DNA of 17,684 nt from DATAEU01 sp046724395 (GTDB lineage Bacteria > Actinomycetota > UBA4738 > HRBIN12): NCBI GenBank assembly GCA_046724395.1, contig JBKOWM010000069.1:1-17684 (forward strand), given 5' to 3'. The notes under the pieces were generated by a model. It saw only the letters and a list, made by a program, of their open reading frames with translations. It was not told where the DNA came from and made no database searches. A program made the position numbers and the translations under genes. Within the stretch, counting starts at the first letter, position 1, and each line of letters starts with the position of its first letter. This document shows positions 6,723 through 14,197 of the stretch, piece after piece.

Positions 6723-7998
6723 CGGCCTTGAACTCGTCCCAGACGTCCTGCCACTTCTGGTCGTCGGCGGGAGCGAGCTCGAGCTCGAACAGGCCCCGGT
6801 CGAAGTCGTCCTGGCGGACGATGGCCTTGTCGAGCGTCTCGGGCACGTACCCCTGGGCGATCAGCTTGTCCGGTTCCATCGACGTCAGCGGCGGCTGATA
6901 CCCGTTCCACGCGAAGTTCTTCACCGCCCAGTGCTCGTCGATCATGAAGTTCAGGAACAGGTGGGCCAGCACCGGGTTCTGGCCGCCGGAGAGCACGACC
7001 ATGGTGTCGTTGCCGATCGGGCCCTTGCCGTCCTCCGGCCACCAGAAGCCCAGGACGTCGTCGGAGACGCCCTTCGGCAGGTACCACTGCGCGCCGACCA
7101 TGTCGCCCGACCACGCCTGGTGCAGCCAGAACTCGTCCTCCGGCAGCTTCGCGTACGCGCCGTTGATCGTCGCGCGGATGTCCATCGTGTCGATCAGCGA
7201 CAGCAGGTCGGCCTTCGCCTTGTCGAGCGCCGACTGATCCGCGGTGTTGAGGTCGGTGACGCCGTTGCGAAGAAGGGCGAGGCTGATGGCCTCGCGATAG
7301 TCGTCGTAGACGCCGGTCTTCCCCTTGTACTTGGGGTCCCAGAGGATGTCCCAGCCCTTTTCGGCGATCTCCTGGTCGCTGATATGGTCGCGCCGGTAGC
7401 CGATGCCGGTCGTGTAGATGGTGTACGGCACCGAGTAGCGCCACTGCTGGTCGTAGAAGGGGTTCTGGAAGCTCGGCCACATGTTCTTCTCGAGGTTCGG
7501 GATGTAGGAGTGGTTGAGCGGAAGGAACAGCTTGGCCGCGACCATCTTGCCCATGTAGTCGACGGTGGGCCAGAACACGTCGGCCTGGATCTGACCCGAC
7601 GAAAGCTTCTGCGCCGCCTCGCCCGAGATGCTCTCGAACGTCGTCCACTCGTACTTCGTGTCGTACTGCTCCTCGAACTTGCTGAGGACGAACTTCCACA
7701 TGTAGGCGTCCCACTGGTAGAGCTGGACGGTCGCGTTCTGCTCGGGCGAAAGGCCGTCCTCGATCGGCGGAACATCGTCGTGGATCGGCAGCGTGACTGG
7801 GTTGTCCGGGCGAGCGAGCTCGTAGGGCAGTGCCGATCCCGACGCACCCGAGGTCTCGGTCCCGGGCTTGGAGCAGGCGGCCAGGATCGCCGCCATGCTC
7901 GGGAGGGCGATCGCGGCGCCCGCCGAGCGACGGAGGAACTGCCGACGGGTCATCGGTGTCATCCGGCGGTACCTGGGCCGGTACTCTCCGTGCTCCAT
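6715..7998 (-). CDS. potD: Spermidine/putrescine-type ABC substrate-binding lipoprotein (PotD-like), Tat signal
   Basis: This 427-residue extracytoplasmic binding protein delivers substrate to the permeases. The N-terminus carries a twin-arginine motif, RRQFLRR (18-24), a hydrophobic stretch, and a lipobox ILAAC with Cys42. It is therefore predicted to be exported folded and anchored as a lipoprotein. The mature part has PotD-family landmarks: VPYTIYTTGIGYRRD, KTGVYDDYREAISLALLRNG, LHQAWSGDM and VKNFAWNGYQPP, the last two shaping the ligand pocket in PotD and PotF. At 427 residues it is longer than E. coli PotD (about 350), partly because of the long N-terminal region. The ATG at 7998 is chosen because GGAGGG (8006-8011, minus strand) sits seven bases before it; in-frame ATGs at 8022 and 8055 lack this. 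It is the first gene of an operon with both permeases. The ligand may be a polyamine or another amine. Confidence 0.9.
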   Translation of the reverse strand: MEHGEYRPRYRRMTPMTRRQFLRRSAGAAIALPSMAAILAACSKPGTETSGASGSALPYELARPDNPVTLPIHDDVPPIEDGLSPEQNATVQLYQWDAYMWKFVLSKFEEQYDTKYEWTTFESISGEAAQKLSSGQIQADVFWPTVDYMGKMVAAKLFLPLNHSYIPNLEKNMWPSFQNPFYDQQWRYSVPYTIYTTGIGYRRDHISDQEIAEKGWDILWDPKYKGKTGVYDDYREAISLALLRNGVTDLNTADQSALDKAKADLLSLIDTMDIRATINGAYAKLPEDEFWLHQAWSGDMVGAQWYLPKGVSDDVLGFWWPEDGKGPIGNDTMVVLSGGQNPVLAHLFLNFMIDEHWAVKNFAWNGYQPPLTSMEPDKLIAQGYVPETLDKAIVRQDDFDRGLFELELAPADDQKWQDVWDEFKAGA

Positions 7999-8005
7999 CG
8001 TGCGT

Positions 8006-8011
8006 CCCTCC
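8006..8011 (-). promoter_or_regulatory. Shine-Dalgarno site that sets the binding-protein start
   Basis: GGAGGG on the minus strand lies seven bases before the ATG at 7998. It favours that start over the longer in-frame alternatives at 8022 and 8055. Confidence 0.75.
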
Positions 8012-8061
8012 TGCGACCGCATCGGCGCGCGCGGTCCGATTGACCGCCGATTCAACAGCCG

Positions 8062-8091
8062 GAACTATCACATACCCGCTGTCTGCCGCAA
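8062..8091 (-). promoter_or_regulatory. Possible promoter of the potD-potB-potC operon
   Basis: On the minus strand TTGCGG (8086-8091) and TAGTTC (8062-8067) are separated by 18 bases. They resemble a sigma-70 type -35/-10 pair ending about 60 bases before the ATG at 7998. Matches are partial, so the call is tentative. Confidence 0.3.
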
Positions 8092-8150
8092 CCCAAGCCG
8101 GCAGACGATTCGGGCGGCGACGCCGCGCCGACGGGTGGACTGAAGCGCCG

Positions 8151-8178
8151 TTCAGGCCGGGCGCCCGCCGACTACAAT
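8151..8178 (+). promoter_or_regulatory. Probable promoter of the hydratase/acyl-CoA synthetase operon
   Basis: TACAAT (8173-8178) is a good -10 hexamer, notable in this GC-rich stretch. TTCAGG (8151-8156), 16 bases upstream, is a poor -35. Transcription would begin near 8185 and leave a leader of about 80 bases before the GTG at 8266, containing the repeats listed next. It is divergent from the potD-like operon. Confidence 0.45.
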
Positions 8179-8190
8179 CCGCGCACCGGC

Positions 8191-8230
8191 CCGGCCAACA
8201 GACGCGACCCGGCCAATAAACCGGCCCAAA
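8191..8230 (+). repeat. Three short direct repeats in the leader of the hydratase operon
   Basis: The words CCGGCCAACA (8191), CCGGCCAATA (8209) and CCGGCCCAAA (8221) are spaced 18 and 12 bases apart, just after the predicted transcription start. They could be an operator or leader element, or leftover low-complexity repeat. Part of the region resembles units of the 13-bp array at 14996: GGCCAACAGAC at 8193 versus GGCCACAAGAC at 15009, each followed 13 bases later by a GAC-C-CGGCC-type unit. Confidence 0.45.
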
Positions 8231-8265
8231 AGACGGACCAGCAGACCAGAGAGGATCATCGTACC

Positions 8266-9117
8266 GTGAGCGGCGACGCCCCCAATCACGAGCCCGCCGT
8301 GCTCGTCGAGGACCTGGGGCGTGTGCGCCGGCTCACTCTGAACCGTCCAGAGGCGCTCAACGCGCTCGACTCCCGGCTGATCGAGGACCTGTCCGCCGCG
8401 CTCGCCGACGCCGCAGAGGCCGACGGCGTCTCGGTGCTGGTGCTTCGCGGCGAAGGACGGGCGTTCTGTGCCGGGTACGACCTGAACGAGGACGCGTCGG
8501 ACGAGCCGATGGACTCCTCTTCGTGGCATCGCGCGCTTCGGCACGACACTCGGCGGATGCTCGAGCTGCTCGATCACCCAAAGCCCGTCGTCGCGAGTGT
8601 GCATTCATACTGCTTGGCCGGCGGGACCGATCTCATGCTCGCGTGCGATCTGGCCGTCGCCGCCGACGACAGCTACTTCGGCTACGTCGACATCCGATTC
8701 GGTTCCGGCGCCGTGTCGATGTTCCTGCCGTGGGTCGTCGGGGTTCGCAAGGCCAAGGAGCTCCTGTTCACGGGCGAGGACCGCATCCCGGCCGACGAGG
8801 CGCTGCGGATCGGCCTCGTCAATCGGGTCGTGCCGCGTGAGCGCCTCGACTCGGAGTCGCTCGCCCTCGCGGAGGAGATCGCCCGAAACGAGGATTTCGT
8901 CGTGCAGACGACGAAGCGGGCGGTCAATCGTGCGTGGGACGTCGCGGGTCTGCGGGCCGCGCTCGAGGCCAACACGGAGCTCGACACGATCATCGAAACG
9001 GCCAACCTGCCGGCGCGTCGCGAGTTCCGTGAGATCACGCGGCGGGACGGCCTGAAGGCCGCGATCGCGTGGCGCGACGCGAGGTACCGCGGAACCGCAG
9101 GGGTGGGCGAAGGATGA
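8266..9117 (+). CDS. Enoyl-CoA hydratase/isomerase family protein with Asp at both usual catalytic Glu sites
   Basis: This 283-residue cytoplasmic crotonase-fold protein acts on an acyl-CoA thioester. The oxyanion-hole segments are GRAFCAGYDL (65-73) and CLAGGTDLMLACD (116-128), followed by FGYVDIRFGSG (138-148). Aligned by eye with rat hydratase, the two catalytic glutamates (GGGCE and GQPE contexts) correspond to Asp122 and Asp142. Both being Asp suggests either an atypical hydratase or another crotonase reaction such as isomerisation or hydrolysis. The GTG at 8266 is chosen because GAGAGGA (8249-8255) lies 10 bases upstream and family homology starts soon after. Its stop overlaps the ATG of the acyl-CoA synthetase (ATGA, 9114-9117), so the two enzymes are co-translated and probably act on the same CoA ester. 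The exact substrate is unknown. Confidence 0.88.
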   Translation: MSGDAPNHEPAVLVEDLGRVRRLTLNRPEALNALDSRLIEDLSAALADAAEADGVSVLVLRGEGRAFCAGYDLNEDASDEPMDSSSWHRALRHDTRRMLELLDHPKPVVASVHSYCLAGGTDLMLACDLAVAADDSYFGYVDIRFGSGAVSMFLPWVVGVRKAKELLFTGEDRIPADEALRIGLVNRVVPRERLDSESLALAEEIARNEDFVVQTTKRAVNRAWDVAGLRAALEANTELDTIIETANLPARREFREITRRDGLKAAIAWRDARYRGTAGVGEG

Positions 9118-11216
9118 GGTTCGATCTCGGCCCGCTCCTCGCCCCGTCCGCGATCGCCGTCGTCGGCGCGTCGGAGTCGGCGGACTCGTGGGCGCCGGAG
9201 ATCTACCGAAGCCTTCAGCACGTCGGGTACCGCGGCAAGCTCTACCCGGTGAATCCGAAGTACGACGAGGTGTGGGGGCGGCCATGCGTCCGGTCCGTGA
9301 TCGACCTTCCGCGGGACGGCGTCGACTTGGCGGTCGTGGTCGTTCCGGCACGAGTCGCGGTGCGGATGATCGATGAGTGCGGTATAGCCGGCGTCCGTGG
9401 CGTGATGGTCGTCTCCTCCGGCTTCGCCGAGGCCGGGTCGGAGGGCCGCGCGCTCCAGACGGAGCTGGCGGCGACGGCCGCGAAGCATCGGCTCCCTGTA
9501 CTCGGGCCGAACGTCGAGGGATTCGTGAACTACGTGGACCGCGTCGCGCCGTACGGGACGACGCCGCCGCCGGAGCCCGTCGCCGGTTCGGCTTCCGTCA
9601 TCAGCCAGAGCGGAACCGTCGCGTGGACGATGAACCAGATGGCGTCGGACCGGGGATTCGGCCTGCGAATCATCCTCGGGGTTGGCAACGAGGCCGTCAT
9701 CGGGCTTGGCGACATGTTCGAGTGGGCCGCGGCGGACCCGGAGACCAAGCTCGTTGCTACGTACGTCGAGACGATGCGCGACGTCGACGGCATCGCTCGC
9801 GGCCTGCGCGCCCTGCGCGATGCCAGAAAGCCGATCCTGGTATGCGCGCCGGAGGGCCGCAGCGAGGCGTCCCGACGATCGATCGTCGCGCATACGGGGG
9901 CCCTCGCCGGGAACACGTCGGTGCGCGACGCCTGGCTCCGCGGGCTGGGCGCGATCCTCGTTTCGGACCCGGTGGAGCTGTTCGAGGCCGCCGTGCTCAT
10001 GTCGTTCCACAAGAGGCTGCGGACGCACGGCGTGGCCGCGGCGCTGCAGTCCGGCGGTGCGTGCACCCTGTTCGCGGAGGCGGCGGGCGGCCGCGGCCTG
10101 TCGCTTCCCGAGTTTTCGTCGGAGACGAAGAAGAGGCTTCGCAAAGCCCTTCCGCCGTTCGCGAGCCAGAACAATCCGCTCGACGTGACCGGTCAGGCCG
10201 CGGTCGAGACGGATATGTACGTCGACGCGCTCGACGCGCTTGCGGGCGATCCGGGCGTCGGGATCGTGGCGTTCGACGCGTTCCCGCCGCGGCTGGAATC
10301 GGAGGGCGTCTGGGCGGAGCCGGTGCTGCGGCGCGTCCGCGCACTCCAGAAGTCGACGAAGGTGGCGTTCGCCTCCGTGGCGATGAGCCCGCTGTCCTAC
10401 GGCAAGGCCGCCAGGGATTTCGTCGAGGCGGCGGGCATCCCGTTCCTGCAGGGACACAGGGCCTCGGTCGCCGCGATGCGGGCGCTCGTCGACGTGCAGT
10501 CGGCCAGGGATCTCGCCGTCGCCGACCTTCCCGCTCACGAGAACCGTGCGAAGGCGCTCAAGATCCTCGGCACCGCCCGCGGCCCGCTCGACGAGGCGGG
10601 CGCGGCGGCGATCCTCGGGCTGTACGGCATCTCGCGACCGAGGGAGCGAACCGTGGACACGGCGGCCCAGGCGGCCGGCGCGGCGAGGCAGATCGGATTT
10701 CCGGTTGCCGTCAAGGCCGTCGCCGCAGAGCTGCCGCACAAGGCGAGCCTCGGGGGCGTCCGTCTAGGCCTGACGACGCCCGCCGAGGTGGAGGAGGCCG
10801 CGGGCGATGTCATGCAAGCCGCGCGAAGGGTCGGCGCCCGGTCGCCGCGCGTGATCGTGCAACGCATGATTGCCGGCGCAGAGGTGCTGATCGGCGCGGT
10901 CGTCGACGATCGATTCGGTCCCGCGGTGACGATCCGGCCGGGCGGGCGGCTCGCCGAGTCCGGCGAGGCGACCTTCGTCGCCGCGCCGCTGACGCGGCGG
11001 CAGGCCGTGGTCTTCGTCGAGCGCGAGGCGGCTCGATGCGGGGTGTCGTCGCGCGATCACGACGTCGGCGCCCTCGCGCGCGCTCTCGCCGGAATCTCGC
11101 TGGCGGCGTGTGACCTTCGCGACCGACTCGCCTCGCTCGAGGCAAACCCGCTCATCGTCACGTCCCGCGGTGCCGTCGCCGTGGACGCCCTCGCCGAGGC
11201 GCGTCCGCCGGCGTGA
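9114..11216 (+). CDS. Acyl-CoA synthetase (ADP-/NDP-forming), single-chain alpha-beta fusion
   Basis: This 700-residue enzyme interconverts an acyl-CoA plus ADP and phosphate with the free acid, CoA and ATP. It belongs to the Acd / succinyl-CoA synthetase-like superfamily. Domains in order are a CoA-binding Rossmann domain (LLAPSAIAVVGAS, about 8-130), succinyl-CoA ligase-like domains (SVISQSGTVAWTM; then AHTGALAGN with the expected phospho-histidine His260; then the NNPLDVTGQA segment), and a C-terminal ATP-grasp domain from about 490. The last contains FPVAVKAVAAELPHKASLGGVRLGL with His542, the second family histidine. The usual GlGG motif after FGP reads RPGG here. Length equals that of bacterial fused enzymes. 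The ATG at 9114 overlaps the hydratase stop, and the stop overlaps the GTG of the transporter (GTGA, 11213-11216), so all three genes are coupled. Depending on flux it either activates an imported acid or yields ATP. Confidence 0.92.
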   Translation: MRFDLGPLLAPSAIAVVGASESADSWAPEIYRSLQHVGYRGKLYPVNPKYDEVWGRPCVRSVIDLPRDGVDLAVVVVPARVAVRMIDECGIAGVRGVMVVSSGFAEAGSEGRALQTELAATAAKHRLPVLGPNVEGFVNYVDRVAPYGTTPPPEPVAGSASVISQSGTVAWTMNQMASDRGFGLRIILGVGNEAVIGLGDMFEWAAADPETKLVATYVETMRDVDGIARGLRALRDARKPILVCAPEGRSEASRRSIVAHTGALAGNTSVRDAWLRGLGAILVSDPVELFEAAVLMSFHKRLRTHGVAAALQSGGACTLFAEAAGGRGLSLPEFSSETKKRLRKALPPFASQNNPLDVTGQAAVETDMYVDALDALAGDPGVGIVAFDAFPPRLESEGVWAEPVLRRVRALQKSTKVAFASVAMSPLSYGKAARDFVEAAGIPFLQGHRASVAAMRALVDVQSARDLAVADLPAHENRAKALKILGTARGPLDEAGAAAILGLYGISRPRERTVDTAAQAAGAARQIGFPVAVKAVAAELPHKASLGGVRLGLTTPAEVEEAAGDVMQAARRVGARSPRVIVQRMIAGAEVLIGAVVDDRFGPAVTIRPGGRLAESGEATFVAAPLTRRQAVVFVEREAARCGVSSRDHDVGALARALAGISLAACDLRDRLASLEANPLIVTSRGAVAVDALAEARPPA

Positions 11217-12061
11217 TCTTCGCGTTCGGTGCGGCGCTCGCTTGGGGCGTCGGCGATCTCGGCGCGGCACTCGTCGCCCGGCGGATCGGCAGTCTCGCCA
11301 CCGTCGTCCTCGTGCAGCTCGCCGGGCTCGCCGCCATCATGCTTGTGGTGGCGGCGTCTCGTCCGGCGTGGGCGGGGCGGTGGACCGACGTGGCGCTCTT
11401 GGTCGTGAACGGCGTCATCGTCGCGTTCGCGTACGTGCTCCATTACCGCGCGCTCGAGCTCGGACCCCTCGCCTTGGTGTCGCCGCTCACCTCGGCGTAC
11501 GCGGTCCTTCCCATCGCGCTCGCTTGGGTCGTTCTCGGCGAGGACATCGGCGGCAGCTTCGCGGTCGGGGCGGCGCTGGCAACGGCCGGGGTGGTGCTGG
11601 TGACGGCCGACCCCCGACAGTTCGGGGAGGAAGCGGCGATGCGTCGCGACGGCCTGCCGTACGCCATCGGGGCGATGCTGCTCTTCGGCGGGGCCGCCTT
11701 CGTCCTTGGCGTCGTTTCGCGGCACGCGGGATCGCTTCCCACGGTCGCGCTCGGACGGGTGCTCACCGTGGTCGCGCTCTCGCCGGTCGTCGTGGCGCGT
11801 CGTCCCGCCGTCGCCGCCGCCGGCGCGGCGGTCGCCGCGGCCGGGCTTTTGGTCGGCGTTGCGGACGTCCTCGGGATCATGTCGTTCGCGAGAGGCGCCG
11901 AGGTGGCGCCCATCTCGCTCGTGACCGCAGTATCGGCGACGTTTCCGCTGATCCCCTTCGTCGGCGGGCTGGTCCTCCTTCGCGAGCGGCCGGCGCTGTC
12001 CCAGGCCCTGGGCGTCTTGGCCGTGGTCGGCGGCCTCGTGCTGCTGGGCCTCGCCGGCTGA
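11213..12061 (+). CDS. EamA/DMT-family transporter
   Basis: This 282-residue integral membrane protein has about ten hydrophobic segments in two EamA halves. The first half contains ALAWGVGDLGAALVARR and LHYRALELGPLALVSPLTSAYAVLPIALAWVVLGE; the second contains FARGAEVAPISLVTAVSATFPLIPFVGGLVLLRERP. Ending each half with a helix and a Glu (VLGE, LLRE) is typical of the family. Members export or import amino acids, small acids and similar metabolites; the substrate cannot be read from sequence. The GTG at 11213 overlaps the acyl-CoA synthetase stop (GTGA), tying it to the hydratase-synthetase operon, so it plausibly moves that pathway's substrate or product. The gene ends four bases from the convergent GMC oxidoreductase stop, leaving no room for a separate terminator. 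Confidence 0.88.
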   Translation: MIFAFGAALAWGVGDLGAALVARRIGSLATVVLVQLAGLAAIMLVVAASRPAWAGRWTDVALLVVNGVIVAFAYVLHYRALELGPLALVSPLTSAYAVLPIALAWVVLGEDIGGSFAVGAALATAGVVLVTADPRQFGEEAAMRRDGLPYAIGAMLLFGGAAFVLGVVSRHAGSLPTVALGRVLTVVALSPVVVARRPAVAAAGAAVAAAGLLVGVADVLGIMSFARGAEVAPISLVTAVSATFPLIPFVGGLVLLRERPALSQALGVLAVVGGLVLLGLAG

Positions 12062-12065
12062 CGCG

Positions 12066-13724
12066 TCACCTGGGCGCACTGCGGTAGAACTCGACGCTCG
12101 CGGGCTCGAGCGGCCGGTTGCCGAGGATCATGTCGGCCGCCTTCTCGGCCACCATCATCACGGGCCCATAGATGTTGCCGTTCGGAACGAACGGGAACGT
12201 GGAGGCGTCGACCACGCGCAGGCCGTCAACGCCGTGGACGCGCATGGTCGTCGCGTCGACCACGGCGTGTTCCCCGGTCCCCATGCGACAGGTGCACGAC
12301 GGGTGGAGCGCCGTCTCTGCGTCGTGACGTACCCAGTCAAGGATCTCCTCGTCGGTCTGGGCCTTTTCTCCGGGCGAGACCTCGCCGCCGTTGAACGGGT
12401 CGAAGGCGGGCTGGTTGAGGATGTGACGGGCGACGCCGATCGCCTCGACCCATTCGCGCCGATCCTGCTGCGTCGACAGATAATTGAAACGCAGCGCGGG
12501 CTTCACGCGCGGGTCGGCGCTGCGGATCCTCACCGATCCGCGAGCGTCCGAGTACATCGGGCCGACGTGGACTTGATACCCGTGATCACCCGAGGGCTTC
12601 GACCCGTCGTAGCGGACGGCGATCGGCAGAAAGTGGAACATCAGGTTCGGGTACGCGACGCTGTCGTTGCTCCGGACGAACCCGCCGGCCTCGAAGTGGT
12701 TCGTCGCGCCCGGTCCGGTCCGGAAAAAGAGCCAGAGGAACCCGACCCAAGGCCGCCATCGATATTGCAGATAGGGGGCCACGGAGACGGGCTGCTTGCA
12801 CGCGTACTGCACGTACACCTCGAGGTGGTCCTGGAGGTTCTCGCCGACACCCGGAAGGTGTTGGACGACGTCGACCCCGGCCGAGCGCAGCACGTCGGCC
12901 GGACCGACCCCGGAGACCTGAAGGATCTGCGGCGTGTTGATCGCCCCGCCGCACAGGATCACCTCACCCGAGCGGACTCGCCGCGGCGAGCCGCCCCACG
13001 GTGTGAACTCGACGCCGACAGCGCGCGTGCCCTGCAACAGCACCCGCGAGACGAACGCCCTCGTTCGTACCTCCAGGTTGGGCCGACCCATGACCGGATG
13101 CAGATAGGCGCGTGAGGCAGACAACCGGCGTCCGCGGTGGACGTTCCGGTCGAACGGCGCGAACCCTTCCTGTCGGTAGCCGTTCACGTCGTTGGTCAGC
13201 CGGTAACCGGCCTGCTGCGCGGCCTCGAACCACGCGCCGAAGAGTGGGTTCGTGGCCGGTCCGCGCTCCAGGACGAGCGGACCGGCGTGGCCTCGGAAGT
13301 CGTCGGCGATGTCGGCGGCCAGACAGTTCTCCATGCGCTTGAAGTAGGGCAGGCAGTGCGCGTAATCCCACGACTCCATTCCGGGCTCGGCCGCCCACCG
13401 CTCGTAGTCGAGCGCGTTGCCGCGCTGAAAGATCATCCCGTTGATCGAACTCGACCCGCCGAGGACCTTTCCGCGGGCATGGAAGATGCGGCGGCCGTGC
13501 ATATGCGGCTCGGGCTCGGACTCGTACCGCCAGTCGTAGAAGCGGCTGCCGATCGGAAACGTGAGCGCCGCGGGCATATGGATGAAGACGTCCCAGGGAT
13601 AGTCCGGCCGGCCGGCCTCGAGGACCAGGACGCGGTTGCCGGGGTCCGCGGAGAGGCGGTTTGCGAGCGCGCTGCCCGCCGACCCGCCGCCGACGATCAC
13701 GAAGTCGTACGTCTCGGAACGCAT
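12066..13724 (-). CDS. betA: GMC-family choline dehydrogenase-like oxidoreductase
   Basis: This 552-residue flavoenzyme is close to the 556 residues of E. coli BetA, which oxidises choline to betaine aldehyde. The FAD-binding motif is VGGGSAGSALANRL (11-24), with Glu36 in LEAG for the ribose. The GMC signature GKVLGGSSSINGM follows, then LCGGAINTPQILQVSGVGP. Segments very like BetA are VGENLQDHLEVYVQYACKQP, GATNHFEAGGFVRS and FHFLPIAVRYDGS. The active-site pair is present: His474 in HPSCTCRMG and Asn517 in PNGNIYGP. The ATG at 13724 has GGAGGG four bases before it (13729-13734, minus strand); longer in-frame starts give unconserved residues. It is divergent from the CBS gene and has no aldehyde dehydrogenase partner next to it. 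The only one in the window is the pseudogene at 1451. GMC enzymes are hard to assign by sequence, so other alcohol substrates remain possible. Confidence 0.85.
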   Translation of the reverse strand: MRSETYDFVIVGGGSAGSALANRLSADPGNRVLVLEAGRPDYPWDVFIHMPAALTFPIGSRFYDWRYESEPEPHMHGRRIFHARGKVLGGSSSINGMIFQRGNALDYERWAAEPGMESWDYAHCLPYFKRMENCLAADIADDFRGHAGPLVLERGPATNPLFGAWFEAAQQAGYRLTNDVNGYRQEGFAPFDRNVHRGRRLSASRAYLHPVMGRPNLEVRTRAFVSRVLLQGTRAVGVEFTPWGGSPRRVRSGEVILCGGAINTPQILQVSGVGPADVLRSAGVDVVQHLPGVGENLQDHLEVYVQYACKQPVSVAPYLQYRWRPWVGFLWLFFRTGPGATNHFEAGGFVRSNDSVAYPNLMFHFLPIAVRYDGSKPSGDHGYQVHVGPMYSDARGSVRIRSADPRVKPALRFNYLSTQQDRREWVEAIGVARHILNQPAFDPFNGGEVSPGEKAQTDEEILDWVRHDAETALHPSCTCRMGTGEHAVVDATTMRVHGVDGLRVVDASTFPFVPNGNIYGPVMMVAEKAADMILGNRPLEPASVEFYRSAPR

Positions 13725-13801
13725 GGCACCCTCCAGCGCGGGCGAATCGTAGCGCGGACGCGTTCGGTCTATCGTGGCGCCTGGACCCGGGAGGTTTTGC
13801 C
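13725..13801. promoter_or_regulatory. Divergent promoter region between betA-like and CBS genes
   Basis: These 77 bases must hold the start signals for both genes. TACGAT on the minus strand (13746-13751) could be a -10 box for the oxidoreductase. On the plus strand the gene start is set by GGGAGG (13789-13794), seven bases before the ATG at 13802. No convincing -35 elements are seen. Confidence 0.35.
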
Positions 13802-14197
13802 ATGACGAGAGCACCGGACACGGTCGGCGAGCTGATGACGAGGGACGTCGTGACGGTGCGTCCGGACGACCGGGTCCGTGACGCGCTCCAGGCGATGATC
13901 GATCACGATCTCGGCTCGGTCGTCGTAGCCGAGGACGGCAAGCCGCTCGGGATGTTCACTGAGCGTGACGTCACCCGTCACGTGCTCACCGATGCGTCCC
14001 TACTCGAGGAGCGCGTCGGCGATCTCATGTCGACGCCGCCGATCACGGCGCAGCCCTCCGACCAGGTCGTCGACGTATTCGAGCTCATGAACGCAAAGGG
14101 CATCCGGCGGTTGCCCGTCGTGGATGCCGACCGGCTGGTGGGCATCGTGACGGAGGGCGACCTGCGCCGTTGGGTCGGACAGGTGGCCATGGAGTGA
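13802..14197 (+). CDS. Two-CBS-domain protein
   Basis: The 131-residue product is made almost only of two CBS domains (about 8-62 and 73-126), which pair to form a Bateman module. The first begins VGELMTRDVVTVRPDDRV and the second VGDLMSTPPITAQPSDQV. Each ends with a nucleotide-contact motif of the G-h-x-T-x-x-D type: GMFTERD (50-56) and GIVTEGD (114-120). Stand-alone proteins of this kind usually bind AMP, ATP or similar ligands and regulate a partner. The ATG at 13802 follows GGGAGG by seven bases. The stop overlaps the GTG of the downstream nucleotidyltransferase-fold gene (GTGA, 14194-14197), so that protein is the natural candidate partner. Confidence 0.92.
   Translation: MTRAPDTVGELMTRDVVTVRPDDRVRDALQAMIDHDLGSVVVAEDGKPLGMFTERDVTRHVLTDASLLEERVGDLMSTPPITAQPSDQVVDVFELMNAKGIRRLPVVDADRLVGIVTEGDLRRWVGQVAME

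Noticed and set aside
8682..10739. A 685-residue minus-strand open frame
   Set aside because: It is antisense to the acyl-CoA synthetase and hydratase, with low-complexity Arg/His/Asp content.
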